A stretch of DNA of 64,000 nucleotides, from NCBI GenBank assembly GCA_037957365.1, contig JARHVA010000460.1, positions 605,001 through 669,000 of the forward strand, written 5' to 3'. The DNA is from Torreya grandis (taxonomy: Eukaryota > Streptophyta > Pinopsida > Cupressales > Taxaceae). Below are positions 50,291 to 61,960 of this stretch, piece by piece. The notes beneath the pieces are model-generated. The model ran no database searches. It had not been told where the DNA came from and worked only from the letters and a program-made list of their open reading frames with translations. Every line of letters begins with the position of its first letter. Positions within the stretch are counted from its first letter, which is position 1. The position numbers and the translations under genes are program-made.

Positions 50291-52592
50291 TGATTCATAG
50301 TTACATGATAAAATATTCAAACTCACCATTCTATCTCTAATATTCAATCTTTAATTTGAACTTCAAATATTTTGCTTTGTGCATAAGTTTCAATGCTTAA
50401 CAAAAGTTTTTGACCTCTATATAAGTTTGTTAGCATCCTCTATTATATCCCTATTTACCAATCCCATTGGAGTCATTATTATCTGTCATTATAATCCTCA
50501 TAAGTCTCACATTCATTCCCCTAACTCATTTCATTTACTATTTCATCTCATTTCACTTAATTCACTCACTAGCTTCACACTAGGTTCACATCTCAAGGCA
50601 CAAAACATGAAATCTTGTTCTTGACCTCCTGAACACAACCTACCTTCATGGATGACCTTACCAAATCATATTACACTTGTATTAACCCCTTTGAACCTCT
50701 CAATCCCTTTCCATCCTTCAGTTATACACATCTACTCATTAGTGAGACCACTTGGCTTATAGCCGTTTTTACACAAATTTCATTTGTTTGAACATTTTGA
50801 AATTCCTCTAAAATAAATAATCTCATATTTAGTCACCTTCTATCTTCTTTTTACTTTATATTAAGTTTCATCATGTAACTCTTTGTGTAAACACCGCTTC
50901 CTTTGTAAGTTCCTTGTCAATCAGGTCTTTTAGCCCTCATTGCACTTGCCCAGTCACCAAGTCCATAATAGACCATATGGTACCACACTGAAACCACATA
51001 AATCATTCTCATCACATCAACATATTCTTGATTACAAAGTTTCAACTTTTTTCCATAGTTAGAACTCAACTTATAGGGGTTTTGGTTTCAAAACCCTAGT
51101 TAGTTGACTATGGAGGTTGAGAGAGTTAAATCTTCAATATCTTTAGTTTGGGAGCATATCAAACCAATATGAGACCTTCCCAAAGTTTTTCATAGTCATT
51201 TAAACCTTTCCAAATGGTTAATAAACCTTTTTCAATCTTGTCATGGTTACAATAAGGCAACACATTGAATTTTTTATCCTAGTGCAGGTATCTATATGGT
51301 GTTAGTAGTCTATTTCCTTTTCAATAGGTCCCTAGTCTCCAAATAGGCTATTCTCAAAACCTATCATCCTTAAACTCATACCAAGACTCCACAAACTCAA
51401 TGACCTCTTACCTTCTCAAGGCATACATTCCTTCATTGCATACTAACTGAGTGAAATAGGAGTTTAATGGTGTTAACAAGGTTATTTTATTTGTATGGAT
51501 TGTGCATTGAACTTTTACCATTAAACTTGTATTTAAAATAACTAATGTACCATTTCATCTAGAATACTCCTATCTACATAGCATTATCTCAAACACATCC
51601 ATAGTCTATACTTCAAGATCACCACCTCACCTTCATTCTTGATAGTTATAGGCATGCAATAGGGTACATAGGCCTGGTTGTCTTTTCTTGAGTTTCTCCA
51701 CTCCAAATAACTACATTCCATAATCATAAGGTTTTTAAGATTCACCTATGTCTCTGGGATTAATGTACCATATAATTTCTATCCTTAACACTCTTATGAA
51801 TCCCCCAAACCATCCTCTATTAACTATAATCATGCCTCCTTTGTCTCAGACCTATAACAACACATAATAGAGACTATCTATAGCCTCAAGGGCTTTCTTG
51901 AACAAAAACATGAACAAGAACAGTCAATGTTCCTTTAAAATGATATTGAACACAACAAAACACAATTATTTTTATTAATCTATAACATCAACATTTACAA
52001 AATACAATCCATGAATGGATTTTATCACCTTCGTGAAAGGTATACCATTTTATTTTATTTGATCCCTCTTTCTCCTTCTCAGATCTCTCTCTATCTTCCT
52101 CCTACTCTCCTCTCATCTCTTACATTCTCCTTCTCACTCTCTAACCTCTTAGTACATTTCTTTCTATTTTTTATATTTCATGAAAACTAACTCCTACATT
52201 CAAGCACCAACCTCATGTTGGGTTTGGTGGTTTCTAACAAGAACTCTCTATCACCTTTCTCTCCTAGCATGATATTTGCATAGTGTCATCTATTATGACA
52301 TTTTATGACCATCTAAAAACTTACCTAACCTCCTCTCTCATCATTGAACTCATATGATCCTTTTATGCTTATGTTTCACAATTTAAAATTCAAACTACAA
52401 TTTTGGAGGGAAAATTCCACATGCTCACAAACACACCATAATATGGCTTCTTAAGATTCTAATGCCCTTTACTGGACCTTATAAATCATTCACACATTCC
52501 TAAGACTCAAAATGGGTAACAATGACCCCTAACAAGCATATAGAAGTTCAACAACTAAAAATTAGCTTGGATTGTTAGATGTTCCTGCATCA
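50291..52592 (-). repeat. Right LTR of element 3 (its own 5' LTR)
   Basis: Starts TGATTCATAG and ends GCATCA in plus coordinates. It is uninterrupted and gives the full LTR length of about 2.3 kb. Confidence 0.93.
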
Positions 52593-53242
52593 CGAAGGAA
52601 TAAGTTGATGAATTAGTGGTACCTACAATAAGTCTCAACAAGGTCTATGTTTTATAAATTTTAAGGGCACCGTAGATCTTAGGATAATGTTTTTTTGTTG
52701 TAAGAGACTTTTCTTTAATTTGATGTCCAAGGAAGAAAGATTAATCATTTTTTAATGATTCTAGACACTTTAGAAATTGGGTTAACCAAAAGCTAACTAT
52801 AATTCCTACTGCTTTGAAGATGGTTTAACATCTTAAAATCGTAGTCAACCTTCTCCATCACAACTATAGCACTACTTTTATCAACTTTAATGATGATAAT
52901 ATTTTCATTGGAGTTAAGATTTTGTAAAACATTCCATTTTACCTTAGAAATATTACGACTACAGAGTTTGGCTTTTCATAATACCACGTTACAATTTTGT
53001 CTCAATTCTTCAACACTTTCTATTGAAATAAAACATTTTCCATTTCCACTTAAAAAATCTTCTCTTGGGATATATTTAATTGCAACCACAAAACCCAAAC
53101 CCTTTCTTAAGATATTTAAAAAGTGGTGATCAAGGAGAAAACATGATAAATTAAACACTAATTTGATTTCTTCACCATCAATCACTGTGTGTGAAATAGG
53201 GTTTGTCTCAACTACATCATGTGAGGAACCTATAGACCCCAA
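52593..53242 (-). pseudogene. Penelope-like retroelement, 5' part (RT start)
   Basis: The minus strand reads GEEIKLVFNLSCFLL, HHFLNILRKGLGFVVAIKY, a stop, then IIIIKVDKSSAIVVMEKVDY (52,842-52,906) and KIYGALKIYKT near 52,660, then LLRLIVGTTNSSTY. These match the N-terminal RT motifs of Penelope-like elements (KGLGF, ADKGSAVVVMD, IYGLPKIHK, PLRPIVS). With a single copy of the 5-bp target duplication kept, the frame runs directly into the piece at 35,236. That confirms both the family call and the insertion of element 3. Confidence 0.88.
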
Positions 53243-53254
53243 GCAGCTGTATTA

Positions 53255-53543
53255 AAAGTGGGAAAGGCTTAGTTACAAATAAAATTAGAAACTACATGAT
53301 AGCGTCGACAGTGTGTCCTGTGCTTCGACCACTGTTCATGACGTCTAGTCCTCAATACCGTAGGTGAACTGTCATTGATATTAATGATATTCATGTCGCA
53401 GGTCTCTCAAAATCCACCACTATTCCTTAGTTGTCGGCATCACTTTTTCTACTTCGTACCAACGCTCCAACAGCTGGAGAAGCAGGTACTAACTTATTTC
53501 TGACTTATTGCCTTCTTCCTCTTCCTAGTTCCCAACTCCACTC
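53255..53543. other. Anonymous, slightly GC-richer
   Basis: This stretch has unusually many CG dinucleotides for the window ('gcgtcgacag', 'gacgtc', 'ttcgacc'). No frame or RNA is recognised. It leads into the minisatellite. Confidence 0.4.
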
Positions 53544-53835
53544 TATGTCAAAATTTGAATCTGAACGTCTTTTATAATTTTGACTGTGGTTACATCAATT
53601 TTTTTGGTTTGGTTGTGTTATGTCAAAATTTGAATCTAGACGTCTTTTAAAAGTCTGACTGTAGTTATATCAATCTTTTTTGTTTGGTTTATGTCAAAAT
53701 CTGAATCTGGACGTCTTTTAAAACTCTGACTGTAGTTACATCAATCTATTTTGTTTGGTTTATGTCAAAATCTGAATCTAGATGTCTTTTAAAAGTCTAC
53801 CTGTGGCTACACCAATCTTTTTTGTTTGGTTGGGT
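53544..53835. repeat. Four-copy minisatellite, 71-75 bp unit
   Basis: Copies start at 53,544, 53,619, 53,690 and 53,761 with 'tatgtcaaaat'. Each contains 'gaatct', 'cgtctttta' (variants) and 'atcaat...tttggttt'. Similarity between copies is high. Confidence 0.93.
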
Positions 53836-53879
53836 TGGTTCATGATATAATCGTTTCCAACTATTCTAAAATTAATGGT

Positions 53880-54010
53880 CTCTTCTTTTAATTAATAATA
53901 TGTTATATTATTATAATAAATATTTATATTATAAATATTAATTATATAATTATATTAATTATAATATTATAAAAAATTATTATAATAATAATATATTATA
54001 TATTATTGTT
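53880..54010. repeat. AT-only low-complexity stretch
   Basis: Almost pure A/T with short self-complementary runs (TTATAATAAT, ATTATAATAA). No further meaning seen. Confidence 0.8.
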
Positions 54011-54710
54011 ATTATTTTTAATAGATAAATAAGGGTTATTGGGACCCTTTCTTTTTATAATAGAAATACTACAATTAAGAAAGAAATTTTGGAAAGACCT
54101 TGGATCCAACTTGAACACCTTTTCAAGCCAAAAGATTAGACGAAAGCATTGGAAAGAAGGGACCAACTCAAACAAATTAGGGACCAAAGAATAGTCAAAT
54201 CCAGGTAGCAAGATATGTCATTGTCCATCTTCATGTCAACATTTTGCTCCACCCCAAAACTAGCTAGGAAGCCCACTTCCTTGTTAGCTTCCAGATAGCA
54301 ATGGTGAGCCACCCAATTTGTGAAAGAGTTCAAGAGCACCCAAAAACTATGAAGGATGTTAACAAGCTTCCAATTTGGGTAACTTGAGTTCTTCAACATA
54401 AATAACAATGATGGTCAAACCGAGGCAACAAGATATGTCATTGTCTATCTATATGTCTATATTTTACTTCACCCAATAGATAGCTAATAGGTTTGCTCCC
54501 TTGTTAGCTTCCAGGTAATAATGATGAGCCTCCCAAACTATGAAAGAGTACCAAATAACCCAAAAACTATGAAAGATGTTATCAAGTTTTTAATTTTGGG
54601 AACTCTTGTTCTTCAAAGTGGATAACATCACCATTGAATTAGTTTCAATGATCATATTACCAATTCCACATTTTATGCCCATCTGAATGCTTGGGAAAGA
54701 ATTGATTGTT
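54010..54710 (-). pseudogene. RNase H-like remnant with internal duplication
   Basis: Two similar minus-strand stretches (about 54,150-54,410 and 54,420-54,640) contain a W-rich segment followed by HHCYLEANKEVGFLASFGV and HHYYLEANKGANLLAI. The right one is preceded by GIGNMIIETNSMV. This pattern resembles the RNase H of plant non-LTR retroelements and reverse-transcriptase-derived proteins (IETDS, then REANKxADxLA). The Asp in IETDS and in the AD motif is replaced. Identity is moderate confidence only. Confidence 0.5.
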
Positions 54711-54839
54711 GGGGTGGATTAAAATCTATGCCACATTGTATAAAGACTACAGAGTGGCAGATCTTGTAGAGCGGTAGATCTCCCATTACCAATTGTTCTA
54801 AAGGTAGAAGTTACGTGATAAGGGATATGATTTCTTGTT

Positions 54840-57760
54840 TTGGTCAAGTGGGGTTTCATAAAGTGAAAGTGTAAATAAGTAGTCGTATTGCACTTGAAAC
54901 TCATGACCATTGTCTCATATTTTTTGAACGAATTATTAAGAAATAATTATATGATATTTTTAGTGGAGATGATGATAAAAAATGAGGATGTGTGTTCATT
55001 TATACATTATGGCAATGAGTTGTGTGGGGAAGAGATGTTTCATTTCATTGGAAGGGATATAATTTTTTATTTTTGTAAAGCACAGTTTTGTAAAGTAGAA
55101 TATTATAAACTGATAGTCATACCTCATGGTCATTGATTCGTATCACTTTTTATGCATGAAGCAAACAACACCAAGTTGAAATTTCTGGTAGAGGTCATGG
55201 TAGAAAATGAGGTAGAGTATTCCTTCATACAATAATGTTATGCGTCAAGAGGAGGCATTACATTTCACAATGAAATTGAGCAATAGTGAAGTGATGAGGA
55301 AGGGCAAGGCCATATAGATCATGATAGTGGTGAAAAAAACCAAAGTGACTTAGGTGGTAATGGTGAGAGGTAATGATAGGGTATTTTAGGTGGTTATGTT
55401 ATATCTCTTGCAAATTTATTTTTTAGAATAGCTATATTAAAAAATAATAAATATAATAATATTATACATTAATATTATATTAAAGTATTAATATAATATG
55501 TAGCATACAAGATGTAATTTTTTGTTTTGGTAAAGTATGGTTTTATAAATTGAAAGAGAATCAATCAGTAATCATACCTCACTTGAAACCCATGATTGGC
55601 TGCCTCATCTCTCCTTTTGTGCACACAACAGTAAGCAAAAATTATCATATATTTTTGGTGGAAGTGATGGTATAGAATGAGATTGTTTATATCTTCATAT
55701 GATGTCACAATGAGTTGTACGATGAGGAGATTTTTTTTTCCACAAAGAGCTTAAGTAATGTCGAAGAACTAGGGAAGGGATAGGCAATAGAAAACATGCA
55801 AGTGGTGAAATATTTCAAGGTGAGTTGTGTGGTGATAGTGAGAGGCAATGATAGGGTATTTCATGTGATACCATACACCATAGAGCCTATATAATATGCT
55901 AGCCTATATTTACGGCAATTGTTGGATTTACATGGCTTATACACATTAAGCGTGTGTAGATTTCAAGGTGGAAACATCTTTGATTGGCTATTTTCTATTG
56001 TTAGGGGTGGAAGAGGATGCCATGAGCACTAATGTGATTGTGATAGGGCTCCATATCTGATGAGTAGTTTGAATCTACATCATAATGTTATTTATGTGAT
56101 GACAAGACATTGAGGTACTAGATTCAATCTTGTAGCTTATGTTCATCCATGTTGAAAATATATTAAATCTAGAGTAAATAAATCAAGCATAAAAACATAT
56201 GGAAACACCAAACTTAGATCCATAGAAGAAAGGGCAAGGTGATAAAGAACATGCAAGTGTTGAAATATTTCAATATTCACTAGGCATTGATGGTGAGTGG
56301 CAATGACAGAGTGTTTCAAGGGATACCATGTGCAAGGGATGCATATTTTACACCAAACATGGATATAGCATGGTGGTTAGATTTATATGTTGGTAGGCCA
56401 AGTGACAACTAGCTACCATAAATATTCATTATCATAGCCTTAATAGTTGTGCAAAACATTATGATTGTTTTAAAATGTGAATGACAACACCACCAAAACA
56501 TTGTTGCATTAGTGACTTGGTTGATCTTTATGTTATAGCTCTTACAAATTTATTTTTCAAAACAACTATATTAAATAATAATAAATACGATAATATTATA
56601 ATATAATATTATAAATTAATACAACATTATAACATTAATTAATATATAACATACAAGATGAAATTTTATAGTTTGGCAAAGTGTGGTTTTGTAAAGCACA
56701 AGAGTGTAAATTGGTATCCATACCTCACTTGAAACCCATGACCATAACCCCCATATCACCTTTAGTGTACATAATAGTAAACACCAATAATCATATATTT
56801 CTGGTGTAGGTGGTGGTATAGAATGAGATTGTGTGTTCCTTCATATGATGTGGAAATGATCTATGCAGGGAGGAGAATTTTTTTTTCCCAAAAATCCTAA
56901 ACAATGGTGAAGTGGTGGGGAAGGGATAGGAAATACAAAACATGAAAGTGGTAAAAATTTTCAAGGTAAATTGGGTGGTGATGGTAAGGGGAAATGACAA
57001 GGTATTTCACGTGATATCAGACACCATAGAGCCCATATCATACACCATACCTAGATTTAGGCCAGAAGTTGGATTTAAACAACTTTTACAATTTGTAAAT
57101 GTGTATGTATCTTTCAAGGTGGAAACATATTTGGTTCATGAACATTGATTTGATTGTGGCAGGGCTCACATCTAATGAGTGGTTGTAATCCAAATTACAA
57201 TGTTGTTTATTAATGGAGAAGACATTGAGGTAAAAGAGTCTATCTTTTAGCTTATGTTCATCCATGCAATGAACATATTAACATCTAGATAAATTAAATA
57301 AGGATTAAAAACATACATCAACACAAAACTAGGACTCCTAGAAGAAATGACAAGGAAAGAAATAACATGCAAGTGGTGAAATATTTCAACGTGCACTACA
57401 CAATGATGGTGAGTGGTAATGATAGGGTATTTTGAGTGATACCATATGCCAAGGGGGGAATATTACACACAACACCTATATTTATGATAGTGGTTGGATT
57501 TACATGACCTACATCACGCATTGCAAATGGGTCCAAAGCTTACATGGTGGCAACATATTTGATTTATTACTTTCTAATGTTGAGGTTAGATGAGGATGTC
57601 ATGAGATTTGATTTGATTTCAACAAGACTCCACATCTAAAATGTGACTCAAATCAATGATGTAATGCCATAATGTGAGGAAAAGACATTGAGGTCCCATA
57701 GTCTATCTTGTTACTTCCATTCATCCATGTTGCCAATATATCGACACCTGAAAAGAAAAA
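54840..57760. repeat. Degenerate tandem repeats, about 1.1 kb unit
   Basis: Blocks beginning 'catacaagatg' (55,505 and 56,649) and similar sequence near 54,840 repeat with a period of about 1,110-1,145 bp. Landmarks are 'cctcacttgaaacccatga', 'tggtatagaatgagattgt' and 'tcttacaaatttattttt'. Each unit also carries, twice, plus-strand sequence reading near MQVVKYFK followed by GNDRVFHVIPY (55,797, 56,269, 56,941, 57,369). Because this peptide survives several copies it may once have been coding, but I cannot name the protein. Confidence 0.7.
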
Positions 57761-58019
57761 AAATCATCTTTTTTGACGTTCCTTGCACCTTTGGGGAAAC
57801 TGTTAGTTTTACTTCATTTGTCAAACCATTTCACATCATAGTTGGTAAAGAAACATTATGTGCAAATCAAGAATTTTGATGGAAATCTGGAGAAATTTTA
57901 TGATGTTAAGTGAAACAACGTATAAGATTTAAAAAGGTATATATGGAAAGTCAAGTCATGTCAAGGGTTTAGAATTTTAACCATCTTTAATCCTAATATT
58001 TCTCTATGATTTAGAATTT

Positions 58020-58021
<2 letters not shown>

Positions 58022-58069
<48 letters not shown>
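58022..58069. repeat. (TA)n microsatellite
   Basis: About 24 units. The Ile-Tyr repeat frame across it is an artefact. Confidence 0.97.
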
Positions 58070-58073
<4 letters not shown>

Positions 58074-58522
58074 TGGGTTTTACTATTGAAACAATTAGGT
58101 AAAATTAATTTTACAAAAAAAAAAAAAAAAATTACTAAGGTTACATAGCAAAGTAGCATGTTTGAATTCATGGATATTGAACTAAGAATGAAACTATATA
58201 AATTGAATTCAAAGGGATCATTTAGGACCATTTCTTCCAATCATATAAGATATAGTGGTTGAAATTTATGTAGTTCAAAAGTTAAAGTTATAGTGGGCTT
58301 GGTGTAATTGATTTACTTCTATATAATATGGAGTTTTCAAACTCTTCACCTAAGCTCAACCTTTAACACGTAAGGCCTACATCTTATACTAATGTTTCAA
58401 ATGGAGTTAGCAGACCCTCCCAATGGCTAATAGTATAGGAGTAGATTAAACTTGAAATATATAAAAAAAACTACATTATTAATACATTATATAAAGAATC
58501 TAAAGTATACATTTTTTTAAAC

Positions 58523-58528
<6 letters not shown>

Positions 58529-58571
<43 letters not shown>
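58529..58571. repeat. (AT)n microsatellite
   Basis: About 21 units, shortly before block C. Confidence 0.97.
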
Positions 58572-58575
<4 letters not shown>

Positions 58576-58619
58576 CCCTAAAAGGCTTGTTGAAAAAAAA
58601 ATACTTTGGAATTCTAAGT

Positions 58620-59370
58620 AACTAGGTTAACAAATTACATTAATAAAAAAATCAATCTTGATGTTTTTATTTACTACAAATAAATTCATATACTCACTAT
58701 ATCATCATTCATTATATACTTCTTTATTATTTCTCCTCTATCTTCTTTCCATTTCCATTTTTTCAAAATTTGCATAATCCATTTGTCATCAAGAAAGAAT
58801 TCAAGTTAGAATCAACTCGAAAACCATTTAGTGGAATTACATAGTTTGGTTCAACTCCTATAACTTCCAATATATCTCCACAATTATTAAGCATTGAAAT
58901 GTTGTTGAAAACTTCTCTTCATATGGCATGTTATCTTACTCTCCATAAACATGAAGGCATAAATTAACTAGTCTTCAAGATATTTGTAAGACAATCAAAT
59001 AATTTGTAAGCTAAATAACCTTCCTAGTCGAGGTAAAATTTGGCCACCGATGTTATTCCAAAGAGAAAGTGTTATAAGAAAATTGATGTTTCTAATAAAA
59101 GGAGAGATGGGGCTGACTAGTTTCATACAAATTATTTTCAAGGAAACCCCACACTGTTGATAATGAGAACAGGTAACCTTGGTCGAATTATAGAGGTTGT
59201 GATTAAAAGACCAATTGTGCAAAGAATGAATGGAGAGGGAATTATTGAAAGAGAGAAGAACATATTAATGAAAATAATATGAAATATAAGAATGTGAGAT
59301 TTGAATAATTCAAATTAGGAATTAAAGGAACACATAAACCATCTATAATCTTTAGTCTTGGATTGTGTTG
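58620..59370. repeat. Duplicated block C
   Basis: Aligns with 12,735-13,470 of block B end to end, with only small gaps. Both carry the same truncated LRR piece and the same sequence beyond the truncation. Similarity stops abruptly after 'cttggattg' (59,365). Confidence 0.88.
58970..59345 (-). pseudogene. LRR receptor kinase 5' fragment, copy C
   Basis: The minus strand reads HNWSFNHNLYNSTKVTCSH, VSPISPFIRNINFL and LPRLGRLFSLQII, matching the cap and first two LRRs of the kinase gene at 8.8-12.2 kb. A stop follows and the LRR pattern ends. The signal-peptide part is frameshifted. Confidence 0.85.
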
Positions 59371-60360
59371 CAACTGTCTAGTGGTTACCTACATGTTATT
59401 TGTAGGAATCCAAAACTTAACCTTTTTTCACCTACATATCATGCAAGTCTCCTTGCATACTCACTCGAGGCACATAATAGAAATTGAGTTAGTGTGGGGT
59501 TAGTTGGAAATGGGTCCATGTGTTCTATTGGGTTGACACTTCATGCACACAGGGTTACTTGGAGTCTTCTCTAGGATATCCTAACCATACTTGGTAGCAA
59601 GTATGCACTCATATGAATACAAGCACAACAACACTATTATATCTAAGCATCATCAAACATGAAGGCATTAGTCCAAAATAATACAACATTACATGGAAAG
59701 AACTAAATAGAAACACTTCAACCATGGTCTCACTCATTACTTAATAGTCCATTGTAATGAGGTTCACAAGGTGCTTATAATCACTTAATAATACTACCTA
59801 TTTAAATAGCTCTCTCTCTCTATTATTATAGATACTCTTCTTTGCTTGCTACTTATTTTCCTTTTCCTCTTCAAATGTCTTATTAGTCCTGGAGGGTATA
59901 CTAAACCTTTCAATTTACTTTAAACCTCGATTAAACTTTATATTTTGGACCAATCAGAATGCATTATTTTTCATGTATAAAACAATTTACATTTTTTCAA
60001 AAGTTAAGATTCTTTAAAAAAATATCAAAAAATCTATTTATCAACATTATAATTAGCTAAAATTAAATAATTTTTATTAAGGGGTATAAAGGTGATGTCA
60101 GAATGCACTTCTCAAAAAAATTGGATGAATGTGAATAAGAATTAAAAAATATAATGTACTCTCAAAGTGCACTGATCAAAACATTAGGTGAAGGTGAATA
60201 AGAAATAAAAATATATATTCATTTCATCATTAATTGTCTTTATAGTGGCACTTTCCCTCCGCACAATAGTCTTCTTGCTCCACTCAATGAGGTCCATCCC
60301 CTTCATACTCCTCTGTGAGCTCCTCCATCTACAATGAACTTTATATACCATCAATGAGAA
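59370..60360. other. No recognisable gene
   Basis: AT-rich, with a short CT run near 59,810. The few short frames do not resemble known proteins. Confidence 0.5.
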
Positions 60361-60361
60361 G

Positions 60362-61240
60362 ATGGCTTTGATAGAGGGTAAGGCTACCAAGTTCATTGTG
60401 ATTGAAGGAAATGATTTTAATTTTCTATCTAAGGATATTTATTTCTATCGGTGCTTAGTGGATAGTTAAAAGGCATAAGAGCTAGCCCCTATGATCAAAA
60501 TACCTTGACACATAGGTACCATTTTGAACCTCCAATCTAAGATTCATCCAAATTATTTTATTAGTAATTTCAGTTGGGAAGAAGTAGTTTTAACCTGGTT
60601 TGGTCCTAGATGGAAGGCTTGCATCCATAGAGGTTGACCTAGTTTGACTGGTTCACCCAAGGATGTAATAGAAGGTGAGGATATAACTAGGTTTGTGATT
60701 TATGGTGTCTTTCATACTTGGGTGGAGGTAATTTCCAAATGGGTGTCTCTACTATTATAATGTCATGTTTTAAGATACAATTTTTTTGATGTTTTTTAGA
60801 AATCTTTTGAGGTTCATGTCTTAAGCCAGACCTGGTCTTTCACTAACATTTGAAGGCTAGGATATCTTGATTTAAAGCATGATCTAAATTTTAGCTATAT
60901 GGTCCTGATTTTTAAAGCCCCATGCTTTGAAGAGATATGTTTGCTTCATTTCTAGAAGTCTCAATGTGGCTAGATTGAAACCTAGGTCATGAACAAGTTT
61001 AATAGACCATTTGATTTGGTAACTGGTTGGTGGGTTTTCACACCTATGACCCATTTGAATTTCAAACTTTGGATTTTGGTCCATTTATTCCTTTTTAGAA
61101 GTTGGGCCCCATTTGGAAGATTTGTGGCTAGGAGAGTTCCAAATGGGCCACTTATTTTGTTATGCTTAATTCTTATCATTCTGTTATCTTTTGCTTTGTA
61201 TGAAAACATTTTGAGTATCTACCAACCATAGATGTCTTCA
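60362..61240 (+). pseudogene. Coding-like remnant, unidentified
   Basis: From ATG 60,362 one frame stays readable to about 60,760 with four stops, each of which could come from Gln or Arg codons. Readable parts include KATKFIVIEGNDFNF, NFSWEEVVLTWFGPRWKAC and DITRFVIYGVFHTWVEVI. A further open piece with GWWVFTPMTHLNFKLWIL and GPLILLCLILIILLSF follows at 60,989-61,231. Codon make-up and few stops suggest a former protein, but I recognise no family. Confidence 0.4.
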
Positions 61241-61479
61241 GTAAGACTCTTTATTAATATTGGGTAGAATGATTTCACCTCACAACTTGGTTGGATAGGA
61301 ATTGAAGGAGTTAAGAATTTTCTCCTTGAAGTGGCTTCTCAAATTGGTGAAACTGTGAAGGTAAATCCTTGATCACTGACCCTTCATTAAGAGTAGTTTG
61401 GGGTCAAAAGAGATTTAGTTAAATGGATTTATTGGTTAATTCAAATAGGCATTACATGGAGAAGAGGAAAGGACAATAT

Positions 61480-61960
61480 TTGTGTCTAACCTTGCACCAA
61501 TTAGTTGTTTTCCATCATTTTTTACTAAACTTCCTCATGAAAAGGTTGATCTAGACACTTATGGATGTATGATCTCTTACAACAATGTAGTGATTTACTA
61601 TTATAACTTACTCAAAGTTAAGCTTTAAGAAGTTCAAAAAGTCTTACCAGATGTATATAGTGTATATGTTGACTCACATTACATTAATTTAGAGATCTAT
61701 ACAAACCCAACAAAACATGGTAATCTCTTTCTTTGGCAAACATATAATTCATCTCTGATTATCAATAAAATTGCATACTTTTATGGCTTGGTAAATTAGC
61801 GAACCCATTCAATGGGGAGTGCAATGTCATGATTTGGATACCATTCGAGCAAAAAACTATGACAATCAGAACTAGGATCCATATGTGTGACCATACATCA
61901 ACTATCATAGGCATGCAATATTTAGTTGATGATGAAATGGCAACCATTGACATTATTTAG
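61480..61960 (+). pseudogene. Coding-like remnant, unidentified
   Basis: One frame reads SCFPSFFTKLPHEKVDLDTYG then YVDSHYINLEIYTN and NLFLWQTYNSSL. A second frame continues GECNVMIWIPFEQKTMTIR and DEMATIDII up to a stop near 61,957. The change of frame suggests an indel in an old gene or element. It could belong with the remnant at 60.4 kb. No family is recognised. Confidence 0.35.

Larger units (their letters stand above)
35237..52592 (-). mobile_element. LTR element 3, non-autonomous, split by element 2
   Basis: Two LTRs of about 2.3 kb flank a 2.86-kb internal region. The left LTR is in two pieces, 35,237-35,250 and 45,169-47,433; the right LTR is 50,291-52,592. The split left end TGATGTAGAGGTAC plus ATCAGAAAAG aligns without a gap to the start of the right LTR. 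Flanking CTAAG (35,232-35,236) and CGAAG (52,593-52,597) are a target duplication with one change. Primer site and polypurine tract show that it runs on the minus strand. No RT, protease or integrase is visible, so it is a large non-autonomous derivative. It sits inside the RT gene of the Penelope-like element. Confidence 0.88.
57760..58620. other. AT-rich spacer without gene
   Basis: It contains two dinucleotide repeats listed separately and a 19-A run near 58,120. Nothing else is recognised. Confidence 0.6.

Noticed and set aside
45169..52592. First read as a simple 5-kb tandem duplication
   Set aside because: The copies are LTRs: TG...CA ends, a Met-type primer site, a polypurine tract and near-identical flanking 5-bp sequences are all present.
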